Source of the DNA: Bacteroidales bacterium
GTDB taxonomy: Bacteria; Bacteroidota; Bacteroidia; Bacteroidales; P3
Direction: 5' to 3'
NCBI GenBank assembly: GCA_017988355.1
Contig: JAGNRX010000006.1
Coordinates: forward strand, 1 to 14,658
Length of the DNA: 14,658 bases
Part shown: positions 1 through 6,985 of the stretch, one piece after another
Layout: every line of letters begins with the position of its first letter
How positions within the stretch are numbered: position 1 is the first letter of the stretch
Position numbers and translations under genes: made by a program
The notes under the pieces: generated by a model
The model's database searches: none
Seen by the model: the letters and a program-made list of their open reading frames with translations, nothing else
What the model was told of the DNA's origin: nothing

Positions 1-248
1 GTTTATTAGCTTTGTTATATTAAGAATCTGCTATTAATTAAGGGAGCAAATTTACTACTATATTATTTTAGAAATAAGAAATTAATCAATTAATTGAGCT
101 AAGAGGGGGTAGGAGATTATTAGTTATTTAAATAGTAAAGAAATATTTGTGTATTAATTTTTTATTGTTTTACTTTGTTATCTCTTAAGGTATGGTAGTT
201 GAAAAAAGAGAAACTCTTAGATAAGGATTAAAAACAAATAATAGTTAT

Positions 249-1202
249 ATGAAAAAGCAAAGTAAATTTATCTTATTATTGATATTAAGCGTTTTGAGTA
301 TTAATAATGTATTTTCTCAAAAGAATGTGAGTACTGATTGTAATAAAGTAGTTTTAGACGCAGATAGTTTATTTAGTAAAGTAGGTGATTTGAAAGCTTC
401 AATTTTGCTTTACACGAAAGCTTATTATGAATGTGGAAATAAAGATGTTGAGTTTAATCTTTCAAAAGCTCATGCTTTACTGGGAAATAAGGATTCTGCT
501 TTTCTTCATTTGAATAATGTTTTTGAAAATGATTCAACTTCTGTGTTATTTAATGTTGGAGAATACTATTTGTTAATTAAGGATAAGCGTTGGGGAAAGA
601 TTGTTGATAAGCAATTGGATAAAGTACAAGCTAAGAGTGGTAAGATTAAGAAACTGGAACTTGCTAGAAAGTTAGTTGACATGAGAATTATAGACCAATC
701 GTATTATTACTATTTAGCAAAACTACCTGATAATAAAGAATTACATGATAAGTATTGGCCAATAAGGGAGAAGATAATTAAGAAGAATGTAGAAGAGCTT
801 AAAAATTTAATCAATAAAAATGAAGGCTGGCCTAAGATTGCAGAAGTAAGTGCATCACTTAGTGGGGCTGCATTTTTAATAATTCAGCATAGTGATCCGC
901 AAACTATGCAACTATATTATCGTTATTTAAAGAGATGCGTAGAGGAAGGAGAAGCAGAGAAACGTCATTTAGCATTAATGACAGATAGAATGATTAATGA
1001 TTTAGGAGTAAAACAAATTTATGGCACACAAATAGATGTTGATAGAAAAACTGGTGTTTATTTTTTAGATTTAAATGAAGTAATTGATCCAGTCAATCTT
1101 AATAAAAGAAGAGAGGAAATGGATTTAAAGCCTATTGAAGAATACTTAAAGAATTGGGATGCAGAGTTAAGAAATATACCTGAGCAGGGGTTAAAAAAAT
1201 GA
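249..1202 (+). CDS. Exported DUF6624-like protein of unknown function
   Basis: The 317-residue protein starts with a Sec signal peptide: basic KKQSK, a hydrophobic stretch at about 7-20, then VFS before Q24. It should therefore be periplasmic or outer-membrane associated. Residues about 35-95 look like TPR-type helical repeats (LFSKVGDLKASILLYTKAYYECG and the next helix pair). The C-terminal half resembles the DUF6624 family as I recall it: GWP at 193-195, IIQHSD at 211-216, a helical segment with EEGE at 232-235, and YGTQ at 258-261. The biochemical role of DUF6624 is not known to me. The gene stands alone. Upstream, TTTG (146-149) and TACTTTG (171-177) resemble a Bacteroidota promoter, but the second box is one base short, so I do not list it. 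The start is the first ATG before the signal peptide. I am sure of the gene and fairly sure of the family, and I assign no function. Confidence 0.85.
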   Translation: MKKQSKFILLLILSVLSINNVFSQKNVSTDCNKVVLDADSLFSKVGDLKASILLYTKAYYECGNKDVEFNLSKAHALLGNKDSAFLHLNNVFENDSTSVLFNVGEYYLLIKDKRWGKIVDKQLDKVQAKSGKIKKLELARKLVDMRIIDQSYYYYLAKLPDNKELHDKYWPIREKIIKKNVEELKNLINKNEGWPKIAEVSASLSGAAFLIIQHSDPQTMQLYYRYLKRCVEEGEAEKRHLALMTDRMINDLGVKQIYGTQIDVDRKTGVYFLDLNEVIDPVNLNKRREEMDLKPIEEYLKNWDAELRNIPEQGLKK

Positions 1203-1394
1203 AAGCTATATGTTTAATAGATGATTATTTGTAGAAACTGTGATTTGTTATATAGGAGAGTGTCTAAAAGAAAATAAAGTATGAAAATCTATATCTTCAA
1301 TTTTAAATATTAGATGATATATTTTGAAAATGAGTGTGTAGAGAATTGGAATAGGTAATATTTATAATGTTTTGATATTTTTCTTTAAGTTTTA

Positions 1395-1425
1395 TTTGGT
1401 GGTTTTATGTTTTATTGTATCTTTG
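1395..1425 (+). promoter_or_regulatory. Bacteroidota-type promoter of the CAU tRNA
   Basis: TTTG (1395-1398) is separated by 19 bases from TATCTTTG (1418-1425), a perfect match to the Bacteroidota primary-sigma pattern TTTG / TAnnTTTG. The -7 box ends 39 bases before the mature tRNA, leaving room for a short 5' leader. Confidence 0.8.
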
Positions 1426-1464
1426 CAAACCTAATTCAGGATGTGTTTTGCACGTTTTGTTTAG

Positions 1465-1538
1465 GGTCCCATAGCTCAGCCGGTTAGAGCATCTGACTCA
1501 TAATCAGGGGGTCCTTGGTTCGAGCCCAAGTGGGACCA
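1465..1538 (+). tRNA. tRNA with CAU anticodon (Ile2 or elongator Met)
   Basis: The 74-base cloverleaf is complete. The acceptor GGTCCCA pairs fully with TGGGACC. The D stem is GCTC/GAGC, the anticodon stem is TCTGA/TCAGG (one G-U pair), the anticodon loop is CTCATAA and the T arm is CTTGG-TTCGAGC-CCAAG. The anticodon is CAU. It is not an initiator, because the anticodon stem lacks the three consecutive G-C pairs. C4-G69 and C5-G68 in the acceptor match the features I recall for tRNA-Ile2, whose C34 becomes lysidine through TilS, so Ile2 is somewhat favoured over elongator Met. The 3' CCA is not encoded. The gene has its own promoter and terminator. Confidence 0.93.
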
Positions 1539-1550
1539 CCCCCAATATAA

Positions 1551-1579
1551 AGACTTCTCAAACTGAGAGGTCTTTTTTT
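1551..1579 (+). terminator. Intrinsic terminator after the CAU tRNA
   Basis: AGACTTCTC and GAGAGGTCT form a 9-bp stem with one G-U pair and a 5-base loop AAACT. A run of T residues follows immediately (1573-1579). It ends the tRNA transcript before the glycosyltransferase promoter. Confidence 0.88.
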
Positions 1580-1604
1580 ATTTAATAGATTATAGCTATT
1601 TAGC

Positions 1605-1636
1605 TTTGGCTTGCGTTGGTTTTTTATCTATTTTTG
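1605..1636 (+). promoter_or_regulatory. Promoter of the glycosyltransferase pair
   Basis: TTTG (1605-1608), a 20-base spacer and TATTTTTG (1629-1636) fit the Bacteroidota pattern exactly. The expected start of transcription, a few bases beyond 1640, gives a short leader before ATG 1658. This placement argues against translation starting at the in-frame TTG at 1616, which lies inside the promoter. Confidence 0.7.
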
Positions 1637-1657
1637 TCTTTTATTTCATTAATATTT

Positions 1658-2767
1658 ATGAGAAAGGTTATTGTTTCTGTTAGTAATGATTTGGTTACTG
1701 ATAATAGGGTGGATAAGACTTGTAGGACTATTGTTGAGAGTGGTTATGAGGTTGTTTTGATTGGTAGGAAGCTAAGGCATAGTCCCAAGATGAATCCTAG
1801 ACCCTATTCTTTTGAGAGAAAGAAGTTATGGTTTTCAAAGGGTCTTCTCTTCTATGCGAACTTAAATATTTTTCTTTTCTTTAAACTTCTTTTCTCTCGT
1901 TTCGATTTGCTTTGGGCTAATGATTTAGATACTCTTTTTGCTAATTTCTTAGTTTCAAAGATAAGGAACAAGCCTTTGATTTACGATTCTCACGAGCATT
2001 TTACGGAGGTTCCAGAACTAAAATACAATAAGTTTGCTAAGTGGTTTTGGAAAAAGGTTGAGAAGTGTATTTTGCCTCTTCTGAAATATGTTATTACAGT
2101 TTGCGACCCAATTAAGGATTATCTTAAAACAACATATAATGTTGAGGCTTTGGTTGTGAGGAATTGTCCTAAGAAGGATTTTGCTATAAAAATTAAGACT
2201 AAAGAGGATTTATCTATGCCTGATATGCCGATTTTGATTTGGCAGGGTGGGGGATGCAATATTGAAAGAGGGATGGAAGAGCTTGTGGAGTCTATGCAGT
2301 GGGTTGAGGCACATCTTTATATTATTGGTGGTGGTGATGTTTATGAGGATTTGAAGAAATTGTCTAAGGATTTTGGTGTTGAAGATAAGATTTCTTTTCC
2401 TGGCAGGCTTCCCTTTGATGAGATGATGCAATATACCTTTAATGCAACTATTGGTCTTTCTTTGGATAAGAATACGAATGTAAACTATGCTATTAGCCTA
2501 CCTAATAAGCTGTTTGAGTATATTCATGCTGAGATTCCTTTCTTAATAACTCCCCTAAGTGAAATAAAACCTATTGTTGAGGCGTTTAATTGTGGAGAGT
2601 TTATAAATCATCATAGTCCAAAGTATTTGGCGGAGATGATTAATTCTCTTTTGAGAGATGAAGAAAAAAGATTGCTTTATTCTCAAAACTCAAAGAAGGC
2701 GAAGGAAATACTTTGCTGGGAAGAGGAGGAAAAGAAAATAATTGACCTATTAACTACTATAGACTAA
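1658..2767 (+). CDS. GT-B fold glycosyltransferase (GT4-like)
   Basis: The 369-residue protein should be a cytoplasmic, membrane-associated enzyme that moves a sugar from a nucleotide donor to a surface glycan. Two Rossmann-like domains are visible. The N-terminal one, about 1-165, includes NDLVTDNRVDK (10-20), WANDLDTLF (86-94) and YDSHEHFTEVPEL (109-121). The C-terminal one, about 190-365, includes the strand-loop GGGCNIERGMEEL (197-209), YIIGGGD (221-227), the FPGR (247-250) turn found in GT4 enzymes, and PNKLFEYI (282-289) with ITPLSEI (297-303), which form the usual donor-binding region. I chose ATG 1658 over TTG 1616 because MRKVIVSVS opens the first strand and the promoter overlaps the longer start. 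The next gene begins one base after the stop, so the two are co-transcribed. Donor and acceptor cannot be read from the sequence. Confidence 0.9.
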   Translation: MRKVIVSVSNDLVTDNRVDKTCRTIVESGYEVVLIGRKLRHSPKMNPRPYSFERKKLWFSKGLLFYANLNIFLFFKLLFSRFDLLWANDLDTLFANFLVSKIRNKPLIYDSHEHFTEVPELKYNKFAKWFWKKVEKCILPLLKYVITVCDPIKDYLKTTYNVEALVVRNCPKKDFAIKIKTKEDLSMPDMPILIWQGGGCNIERGMEELVESMQWVEAHLYIIGGGDVYEDLKKLSKDFGVEDKISFPGRLPFDEMMQYTFNATIGLSLDKNTNVNYAISLPNKLFEYIHAEIPFLITPLSEIKPIVEAFNCGEFINHHSPKYLAEMINSLLRDEEKRLLYSQNSKKAKEILCWEEEEKKIIDLLTTID

Positions 2768-2768
2768 A

Positions 2769-3665
2769 ATGTTATCAATTTTAATACCTACATATAATTT
2801 CGATTGCTCTAAATTATGCAATAATCTTCATTCTCAGGCGACAAAGCTTGGTGTTGACTTTGAGATTAGGGTCTATGATGATTTTTCAACAAAGAAATAT
2901 GAAGAAAACAAACTCTTAGGTTCTTTAGATAATGTTATTTATAAGGAGCTTCCTCGCAACTATGGGCGTTCTGCAATTAGAAACTTAATGGTTGATGAGT
3001 CTTTGGGGAAGTATTTGATTTTTCTGGATTGTGATGGTGAGATTGCTTCAAAGAACTTCTTAAGCATATATAATAAGTTTAGGGATGATGCGGATGTGGT
3101 TTGTGGTGGTAGGATTTATCCTGAAAGAGATAAGATTAAGAAACGTCATTTCTTACATTGGATTTACGGAAACAAAAGAGAGTCAAGATGTAATAAGGCT
3201 AATGCTAAGAGCTTTATGACAAATAACTTTATGATAAAGAAAGAGGTCTTCCTTACAACAAGATTTGACGAATCGATGATTGGATATGGTCACGAAGACA
3301 CTGCCTTTGGAATTGAATTAAAGAGAAAGGGTTTTAAGTTTAAGATTATAAAGAACCCTATTATTCATATTGGTCTTTATGATTCAGAGGATTTTATTAA
3401 GAATACTCGCAACTCAATTGAAAACCTTGTGATGATTGTTGATGAAAAATATAAGGTGGAGGATTTTTTCGATATAAAGCTTGTCAAAACTTATTTTATT
3501 ATTAATAAGCTTGGACTTAGTTTGTTTTGTGCCTATTGTTTCAAACTGATAAGTCCATCAATTGAAAAGAACCTTCAAAGTAAATATCCTAACCTATGCC
3601 TTTTGGATATATATAAGTTAGGATACTATTCTTTAGTTGCAAGAAATAGGAAGATTAGCCAATAA
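2769..3665 (+). CDS. GT-A fold glycosyltransferase, family 2
   Basis: This 298-residue enzyme is a GT2 family inverting transferase. LSILIPTYN (2-10) is the first nucleotide-binding strand and VYDDFS (35-40) supplies the donor-binding aspartates. NYGRSAIRN (64-72) is the helix typical of the family. FLDCDGEI (85-92) carries the metal-binding DXD. GYGHEDTAFGIEL (172-184) carries the ED pair usually assigned to the catalytic base, and H200 is the C-terminal metal or phosphate ligand position in many relatives. No clear multi-pass membrane region follows, so it is probably not a processive synthase. It starts one base after the preceding glycosyltransferase stop and shares its promoter. Its last 11 bases overlap the end of the opposing ABC ATPase gene. 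The pair probably adds successive sugars to a lipid-linked or surface glycan; this is inference. Confidence 0.9.
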   Translation: MLSILIPTYNFDCSKLCNNLHSQATKLGVDFEIRVYDDFSTKKYEENKLLGSLDNVIYKELPRNYGRSAIRNLMVDESLGKYLIFLDCDGEIASKNFLSIYNKFRDDADVVCGGRIYPERDKIKKRHFLHWIYGNKRESRCNKANAKSFMTNNFMIKKEVFLTTRFDESMIGYGHEDTAFGIELKRKGFKFKIIKNPIIHIGLYDSEDFIKNTRNSIENLVMIVDEKYKVEDFFDIKLVKTYFIINKLGLSLFCAYCFKLISPSIEKNLQSKYPNLCLLDIYKLGYYSLVARNRKISQ

Positions 3666-4383
3666 GCTTTCCGTCTTCGCAACAAATTACTCTTGAACGA
3701 TATTTCTCAATAACAAGGTAGTCATGTGTTGCCATTAATATGGTCGTATTATGTTCCTTATTGATTTTTAGAAGTAGTTTAATGATATCTTCTGATGTTA
3801 TTGGGTCAAGGTTTCCTGTAGGCTCATCTCCAATTATTAGTTCAGGCTGATTAACGATTGCTCTTGCAATTGCAACTCTCTGCATCTCACCCTCACTCAT
3901 ATTATATGGCTTTTCAAATTTCTTATCCAATAGCCCCACATTTTCTAACGCTAAATTAATTTTACTTTCAATCTCGCTTTTGTCCTTAATTCCTATTGCT
4001 TTTAAGACAAACTCTAAGTTCTTATATAGGTTTCTATCTTGTAGGAGTTGGAAGTCTTGAAAAACTATTCCTATTTTCCTTCTAAGATATGGTATATTTC
4101 TCTTCTTTATTTTTAGAATAGGCATATCACAAACTTCTCCAAAACCACTTGTTAGGGGTAGGTCTGCATATATGGTTTTTAGTAAAGAGCTCTTCCCAGT
4201 TCCTGTCTTCCCAATTAAATAAACGAACTCTCCTTTATTGATTTCTAAATTAACATCACTCAAAACAACCTTTCCTTGTGATATGGTTGCATTTTCAAAT
4301 TTGATTATATGATTATTTTCTTCTGTTATCTTATTGTCTGTTTCTAAACTGTTCTCTTCAACTAACTTAATTTCATCTGACAT
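3655..4383 (-). CDS. ftsE: FtsE-like ABC transporter ATP-binding protein
   Basis: The 242-residue ABC ATPase has all its working parts: Walker A GKTGTGKSS (58-66), Q-loop Q109 in IVFQDFQLL, signature MSEGEMQRVAIARA (162-175), Walker B LIIGDEP (182-188) followed by TGNLD, and the switch histidine H220 in ATHD. The FQDFQLL and GDEPTGNLD wording is typical of the FtsE/LolD/MacB group. Length and the R-rich linker KIKKRNIPYLRRKIG (91-105) suit FtsE, which with FtsX couples ATP hydrolysis to peptidoglycan hydrolase activation at the division site. The signature has SEGE where SGGE is usual. A polar extension of about 24 residues precedes the domain. No FtsX-like permease is next to it, although Bacteroidota commonly encode ftsX elsewhere. 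Its start overlaps the transferase gene upstream by 22 bases, implying coupled translation. A LolD-like or other lipoprotein or lipid exporter ATPase is the main alternative. Confidence 0.85.
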   Translation of the reverse strand: MSDEIKLVEENSLETDNKITEENNHIIKFENATISQGKVVLSDVNLEINKGEFVYLIGKTGTGKSSLLKTIYADLPLTSGFGEVCDMPILKIKKRNIPYLRRKIGIVFQDFQLLQDRNLYKNLEFVLKAIGIKDKSEIESKINLALENVGLLDKKFEKPYNMSEGEMQRVAIARAIVNQPELIIGDEPTGNLDPITSEDIIKLLLKINKEHNTTILMATHDYLVIEKYRSRVICCEDGKLIG

Positions 4384-5498
4384 AATCTTGTTTTTTTCAG
4401 TTTTTTAATTCGCGATTTAGTAACGCTTGATAGGGTATAAATATATATAAAAAATAGTATAATTAATAGTGGTATAAAGATAATATCACTTAAAACCATC
4501 GATGCTATTATTCCAATTGTTGATATTATTAAGGAAAAAGCAAGTACTATTAATGCACTTTCGGCATGAGAGGCTCCAGTTCTAAGTAGGTAGTGATGAA
4601 TATGTGATTTGTCTGGTCTGAATGGAGAATGTCCTTTCCTTATTCTGTGTATGAAAACTCTTAGTGTGTCAGCTAAAGGAATGAAGAATAGAACAACAAT
4701 CACTCCAATATTTGATTTGATAGGGTTCCCGAATATAGCTATTTCGCTATTGTATGATCCATTATATTGTATTGCAGCTATCATTGTGCTTGCCATAAGC
4801 ATGCCAATTGAAATTGAGCCGGTGTCTCCCATAAAGACCTTTGAGGGTTCCCAATTAAAGATTAAGAATCCAATAAGGGCTCCAATTAAGCTGACGCAAA
4901 CGATTGACCAAAAATAGGTGCTACCAAAGACATGTATTGATGCGTCACCTGGAACAATTAATGAAAAGAAGATTAGTAATGGAACAAAAACTGCTAGTGC
5001 TTGTGTGGTTGATTGCCCATCAATTCCATCAATTAAGTTATAGGTGTTAAGGATAACAATATAGAAAAACATTGTTATGGAATAACTTATCCAATTTGGA
5101 AGGCTATATATGCCTAAAAAACCATAGAAGTTATCTATTTTAATTCCAATAGCGCATAGGAAAAGAATAGCGATTATTTCAAGTATTAGTTTGTTCTTGG
5201 CTGTTAGAGAATTCATATCATCTCTTATTCCAATGATAACAATACAGGAAATGATTGCAATAAAAGAAATTACTAAATCGACAGAGTCGTGTTTAGATAG
5301 TTGAGGTATTGCAATTAAATAAGCAATTAAAAAGGCAATAAAAATAATTGCACCTCCAATATTTACCTTATCTCCCTTATGTATTTTTCTTCCACCTGAA
5401 CTATCTAAAACATTATATTTTACCATTAGTTTTATGAAAATAGGCATGATAAAAATAACAACCAATAAAGATATTAGAAAACAATAAAATAGTATCAT
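4362..5498 (-). CDS. WecA/TagO-like polyprenyl-phosphate sugar-1-phosphate transferase
   Basis: The 378-residue membrane enzyme of the MraY/WecA family would transfer a GlcNAc-1-phosphate-type sugar from a UDP donor to undecaprenyl phosphate, the first step of O-antigen or other wall glycans. About ten or eleven hydrophobic segments are visible. Family motifs appear in order: SGGRKIH (34-40) with NIGG (46-49), IRDDM (91-95) with the paired aspartates, NLIDGIDG (154-161), VFMGDTGS (221-228), and the cytoplasmic loop HRIRKGHSPFRPDKSHIHH (284-302), whose HIHH marks the WecA/WbcO branch rather than MraY. The C-terminus is strongly basic (KSRIKKLKKTR). A TATCTTTG promoter element lies 22 bases upstream of the ATG, and the downstream ftsE-like gene overlaps by 22 bases. 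The true sugar (GlcNAc, QuiNAc and others) is not determinable here. Confidence 0.92.
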   Translation of the reverse strand: MILFYCFLISLLVVIFIMPIFIKLMVKYNVLDSSGGRKIHKGDKVNIGGAIIFIAFLIAYLIAIPQLSKHDSVDLVISFIAIISCIVIIGIRDDMNSLTAKNKLILEIIAILFLCAIGIKIDNFYGFLGIYSLPNWISYSITMFFYIVILNTYNLIDGIDGQSTTQALAVFVPLLIFFSLIVPGDASIHVFGSTYFWSIVCVSLIGALIGFLIFNWEPSKVFMGDTGSISIGMLMASTMIAAIQYNGSYNSEIAIFGNPIKSNIGVIVVLFFIPLADTLRVFIHRIRKGHSPFRPDKSHIHHYLLRTGASHAESALIVLAFSLIISTIGIIASMVLSDIIFIPLLIILFFIYIYTLSSVTKSRIKKLKKTRLCQMKLS

Positions 5499-5520
5499 AA
5501 TAGTCTGTTAATCATTTTTG

Positions 5521-5528
5521 CAAAGATA
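5521..5528 (-). promoter_or_regulatory. -7 promoter element of the WecA-FtsE operon
   Basis: Read on the minus strand this is TATCTTTG, a perfect TAnnTTTG box, 22 bases before the ATG at 5498. No convincing TTTG is found at the usual -33 distance, so only the -7 box is claimed. Confidence 0.55.
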
Positions 5529-5561
5529 ATAAATAGAATTGTTCTAATGCTAATTTAAACT

Positions 5562-6218
5562 CTAATTATTTATATAATCTATACTTTCTTTTCCCATATT
5601 GAATAAGAGATCAATTGATGATAGATTTTCAATGAACCCAAGCTTGTCGCTAAAACATTGAATATAAGGTTTGAGTTTAGGTGTCGTATGCGAATTAATA
5701 GTCGTAGAATTAATGCTGAACTTATGACGAAAATCAAGCTCAGGAATTGGTTTTAAATATTCTTCACTTAAGTTGATTTCGGTATGAATTTGAAATCGTT
5801 TTTGAAAATAAGAAAGCACATCAATATTTAAATCGAATAACTTTTCGTATTTATTATAGAAGAATGCTTTTATATCATCTTCATAATATTCAAAAAACGG
5901 ACTTTTACCGTATGCTGAACAAATTGTTCTAAAAGCTTTAATGTTCCAATTATCTTTATAAGAAATTATTACCTCTGAGCTTGTTTGGCGCATAGACTTT
6001 TCTTTAATAATTGGAACATTTATACTCATCTTTCCATTAGCAGATTGAATATATGTCCTGTTTCTATAGGTTTGCTTTGGATAGGTTTCAAAAGCTTCTA
6101 TATTCACCTTATCGAATTTCGATAGATGGAAAAGATATTCTATGTTTGGGAAGAAAAATGCTGGGAATATGGGTATGTTCTTATTTTCCAAAGGTAATTG
6201 ATACAAGTTTCTCATCAA
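5562..6218 (-). CDS. WbqC family protein
   Basis: The 218-residue soluble protein belongs to the WbqC-like family, members of which sit in surface polysaccharide and glycan gene sets; the exact reaction is not established to my knowledge. Recognisable family blocks are PAFFFPNIEYLFHL (19-32), the charged block YPKQTYRNRTYIQSANGKMSINVPI (46-70), YKDNWNIKAFRTICSAYGKSPFFEYY (87-112), and the C-terminal GFIENLSSIDLLFNMG (194-209). Length is normal for the family. The gene starts inside the end of the upstream gene (38-base overlap). No later methionine precedes the first conserved block, so the overlap looks real and implies translational coupling. The C-terminal portion 165-190, rich in S, T and N, is more divergent. 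Its proximity to the WecA-like gene fits a role in glycan production, but it has a separate transcription unit. Confidence 0.85.
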   Translation of the reverse strand: MMRNLYQLPLENKNIPIFPAFFFPNIEYLFHLSKFDKVNIEAFETYPKQTYRNRTYIQSANGKMSINVPIIKEKSMRQTSSEVIISYKDNWNIKAFRTICSAYGKSPFFEYYEDDIKAFFYNKYEKLFDLNIDVLSYFQKRFQIHTEINLSEEYLKPIPELDFRHKFSINSTTINSHTTPKLKPYIQCFSDKLGFIENLSSIDLLFNMGKESIDYINN

Positions 6219-6597
6219 TAAAATAAAAATCTACACTATATTCTTCAAATGATATTCTCATCTCGCCCCAGTCTTCTGCTTCTTTGGTTTCGTTATATAT
6301 ATTATTTTCTATCATCAATAACTCAACCTCTCTGGGTGAAGAGCCTATTAATTTCTTCCCAAAGATTTCTACCTCATCGCTATCGATATCAATGCAGGTT
6401 AGGCGAGAATTGTCATTATTGTCAAAAAACAGGCTAAAACCCAAATCGTGATAATGAAGAATAGTGGTTGGGTATTCAATATCTTCTCCAATATCTTCAA
6501 CCTCTTCAGCAGAACCAATTTGCTTCATAACCTCCTCTATTGTGGAGTTAAATAATAATTCTCCAATTCCTTTTTTAAGTTGAATTTCTAATTTCAT
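6181..6597 (-). CDS. Uncharacterised conserved protein, small acidic
   Basis: I do not recognise a named domain. The predicted 138-residue protein has no signal peptide or membrane segment. It begins MKLEIQLKKGIGELLFNSTIEEVMKQIG, a pattern (small strand, then a helix with EEV and a GSAEEVED turn) seen in many short bacterial proteins of unknown function. It continues with TTILHYHDLGFSLFFDNNDNSRLTCIDID, an alternating strand pattern, then GKKLIGSSPREVELLMIENN, which repeats the strand-turn-helix arrangement. The two halves may therefore be a duplicated fold. An in-frame ATG at 6633 would add twelve mostly hydrophobic residues. I prefer 6597 because the conserved-looking part starts there. The coding end overlaps the WbqC gene by 38 bases, so both are probably expressed together. 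An immunity-like role is possible but unsupported. Confidence 0.7.
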   Translation of the reverse strand: MKLEIQLKKGIGELLFNSTIEEVMKQIGSAEEVEDIGEDIEYPTTILHYHDLGFSLFFDNNDNSRLTCIDIDSDEVEIFGKKLIGSSPREVELLMIENNIYNETKEAEDWGEMRISFEEYSVDFYFIDEKLVSITFGK

Positions 6598-6752
6598 ATT
6601 GATTAAACTTTTTATATTTTGCAATAATAACAATAATATGTGCTTTTTACAAGTTTTTTTTGCTTTATTTCTTTAATGAGTTTTATTTTTAAAATTATTA
6701 GTTTGATTTCAAGGGAATTAATATAAAAGGAAGATAAAAAATGTTTAAAACA

Positions 6753-6783
6753 TTTGGTAGGAAAGAAAAAAACTATACCTTTG
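6753..6783 (+). promoter_or_regulatory. Promoter of tRNA-Lys
   Basis: TTTG (6753-6756), a 19-base spacer and TACCTTTG (6776-6783) match the Bacteroidota consensus perfectly and use the same 19-base spacing as the other tRNA promoter in the window. The -7 box ends 16 bases before the mature tRNA. Confidence 0.85.
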
Positions 6784-6799
6784 CACTCGCAATTTGATT

Positions 6800-6872
6800 G
6801 ACCAAGTAGCTCAGTCGGTAGAGCACATCCCTTTTAAGGATGGGGTCCTGGGTTCGAATCCCAGCTTGGTCA
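6800..6872 (+). tRNA. tRNA-Lys (anticodon UUU)
   Basis: The 73-base cloverleaf is complete: acceptor GACCAAG pairs fully with CTTGGTC, D stem GCTC/GAGC, anticodon stem CATCC/GGATG, loop CTTTTAA with anticodon UUU at 6833-6835, variable loop GGGTC, and T arm CTGGG-TTCGAAT-CCCAG. The discriminator base is A. The CCA end is not encoded. It is monocistronic, with its own promoter and terminator. Confidence 0.97.
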
Positions 6873-6892
6873 CTTATTAAGAATAGCAATTT

Positions 6893-6925
6893 ACGTCATC
6901 ACTTCTAAAAAGTGATGACGTTTTT
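6893..6925 (+). terminator. Intrinsic terminator after tRNA-Lys
   Basis: ACGTCATCACTT and AAGTGATGACGT form a perfect 12-bp stem with loop CTAAA, followed by a T run ending at 6925. It is the strongest hairpin in the window. Confidence 0.92.
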
Positions 6926-6945
6926 CATTTTCTGAAACTTTATTG

Positions 6946-6953
6946 TATCTTTG
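6946..6953 (+). promoter_or_regulatory. -7 promoter element of the M1 peptidase gene
   Basis: TATCTTTG is a perfect TAnnTTTG box 32 bases before ATG 6986, just beyond the tRNA-Lys terminator. The position expected for -33 falls in the terminator T-tract (TTTC rather than TTTG), so only the -7 box is firm. Confidence 0.6.
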
Positions 6954-6985
6954 TCAATCTTTTAACTATTAAAAACTTATTGACA

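Noticed and set aside
146..177. Promoter for the DUF6624-like gene
   Set aside because: TTTG and TACTTTG are present 21 bases apart, but the second box has one spacer base instead of two, so the match is not good enough to list as a feature.
1203..1394. Small gene or RNA in the gap after the DUF6624-like gene
   Set aside because: The stretch is AT-rich with only tiny open frames and no stable hairpin; nothing beyond the tRNA promoter at its end could be supported.
1616..1657. Longer start (TTG 1616) for the first glycosyltransferase
   Set aside because: The TTG lies between the two boxes of the promoter, upstream of the expected transcription start, and the added residues are hydrophobic without similarity to the family.
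3655..3665. Bidirectional terminator between the converging genes
   Set aside because: The two coding ends overlap by 11 bases and no stem followed by a T run is visible there.
4609..4917. Plus-strand frame of about 100 codons inside the WecA-like gene
   Set aside because: It is antisense to the conserved membrane enzyme and contains no domain of its own; codon periodicity belongs to the minus strand.
6980..6985. TTG start for the M1 peptidase
   Set aside because: ATG 6986 directly precedes a normal signal peptide, and the two extra codons add nothing.
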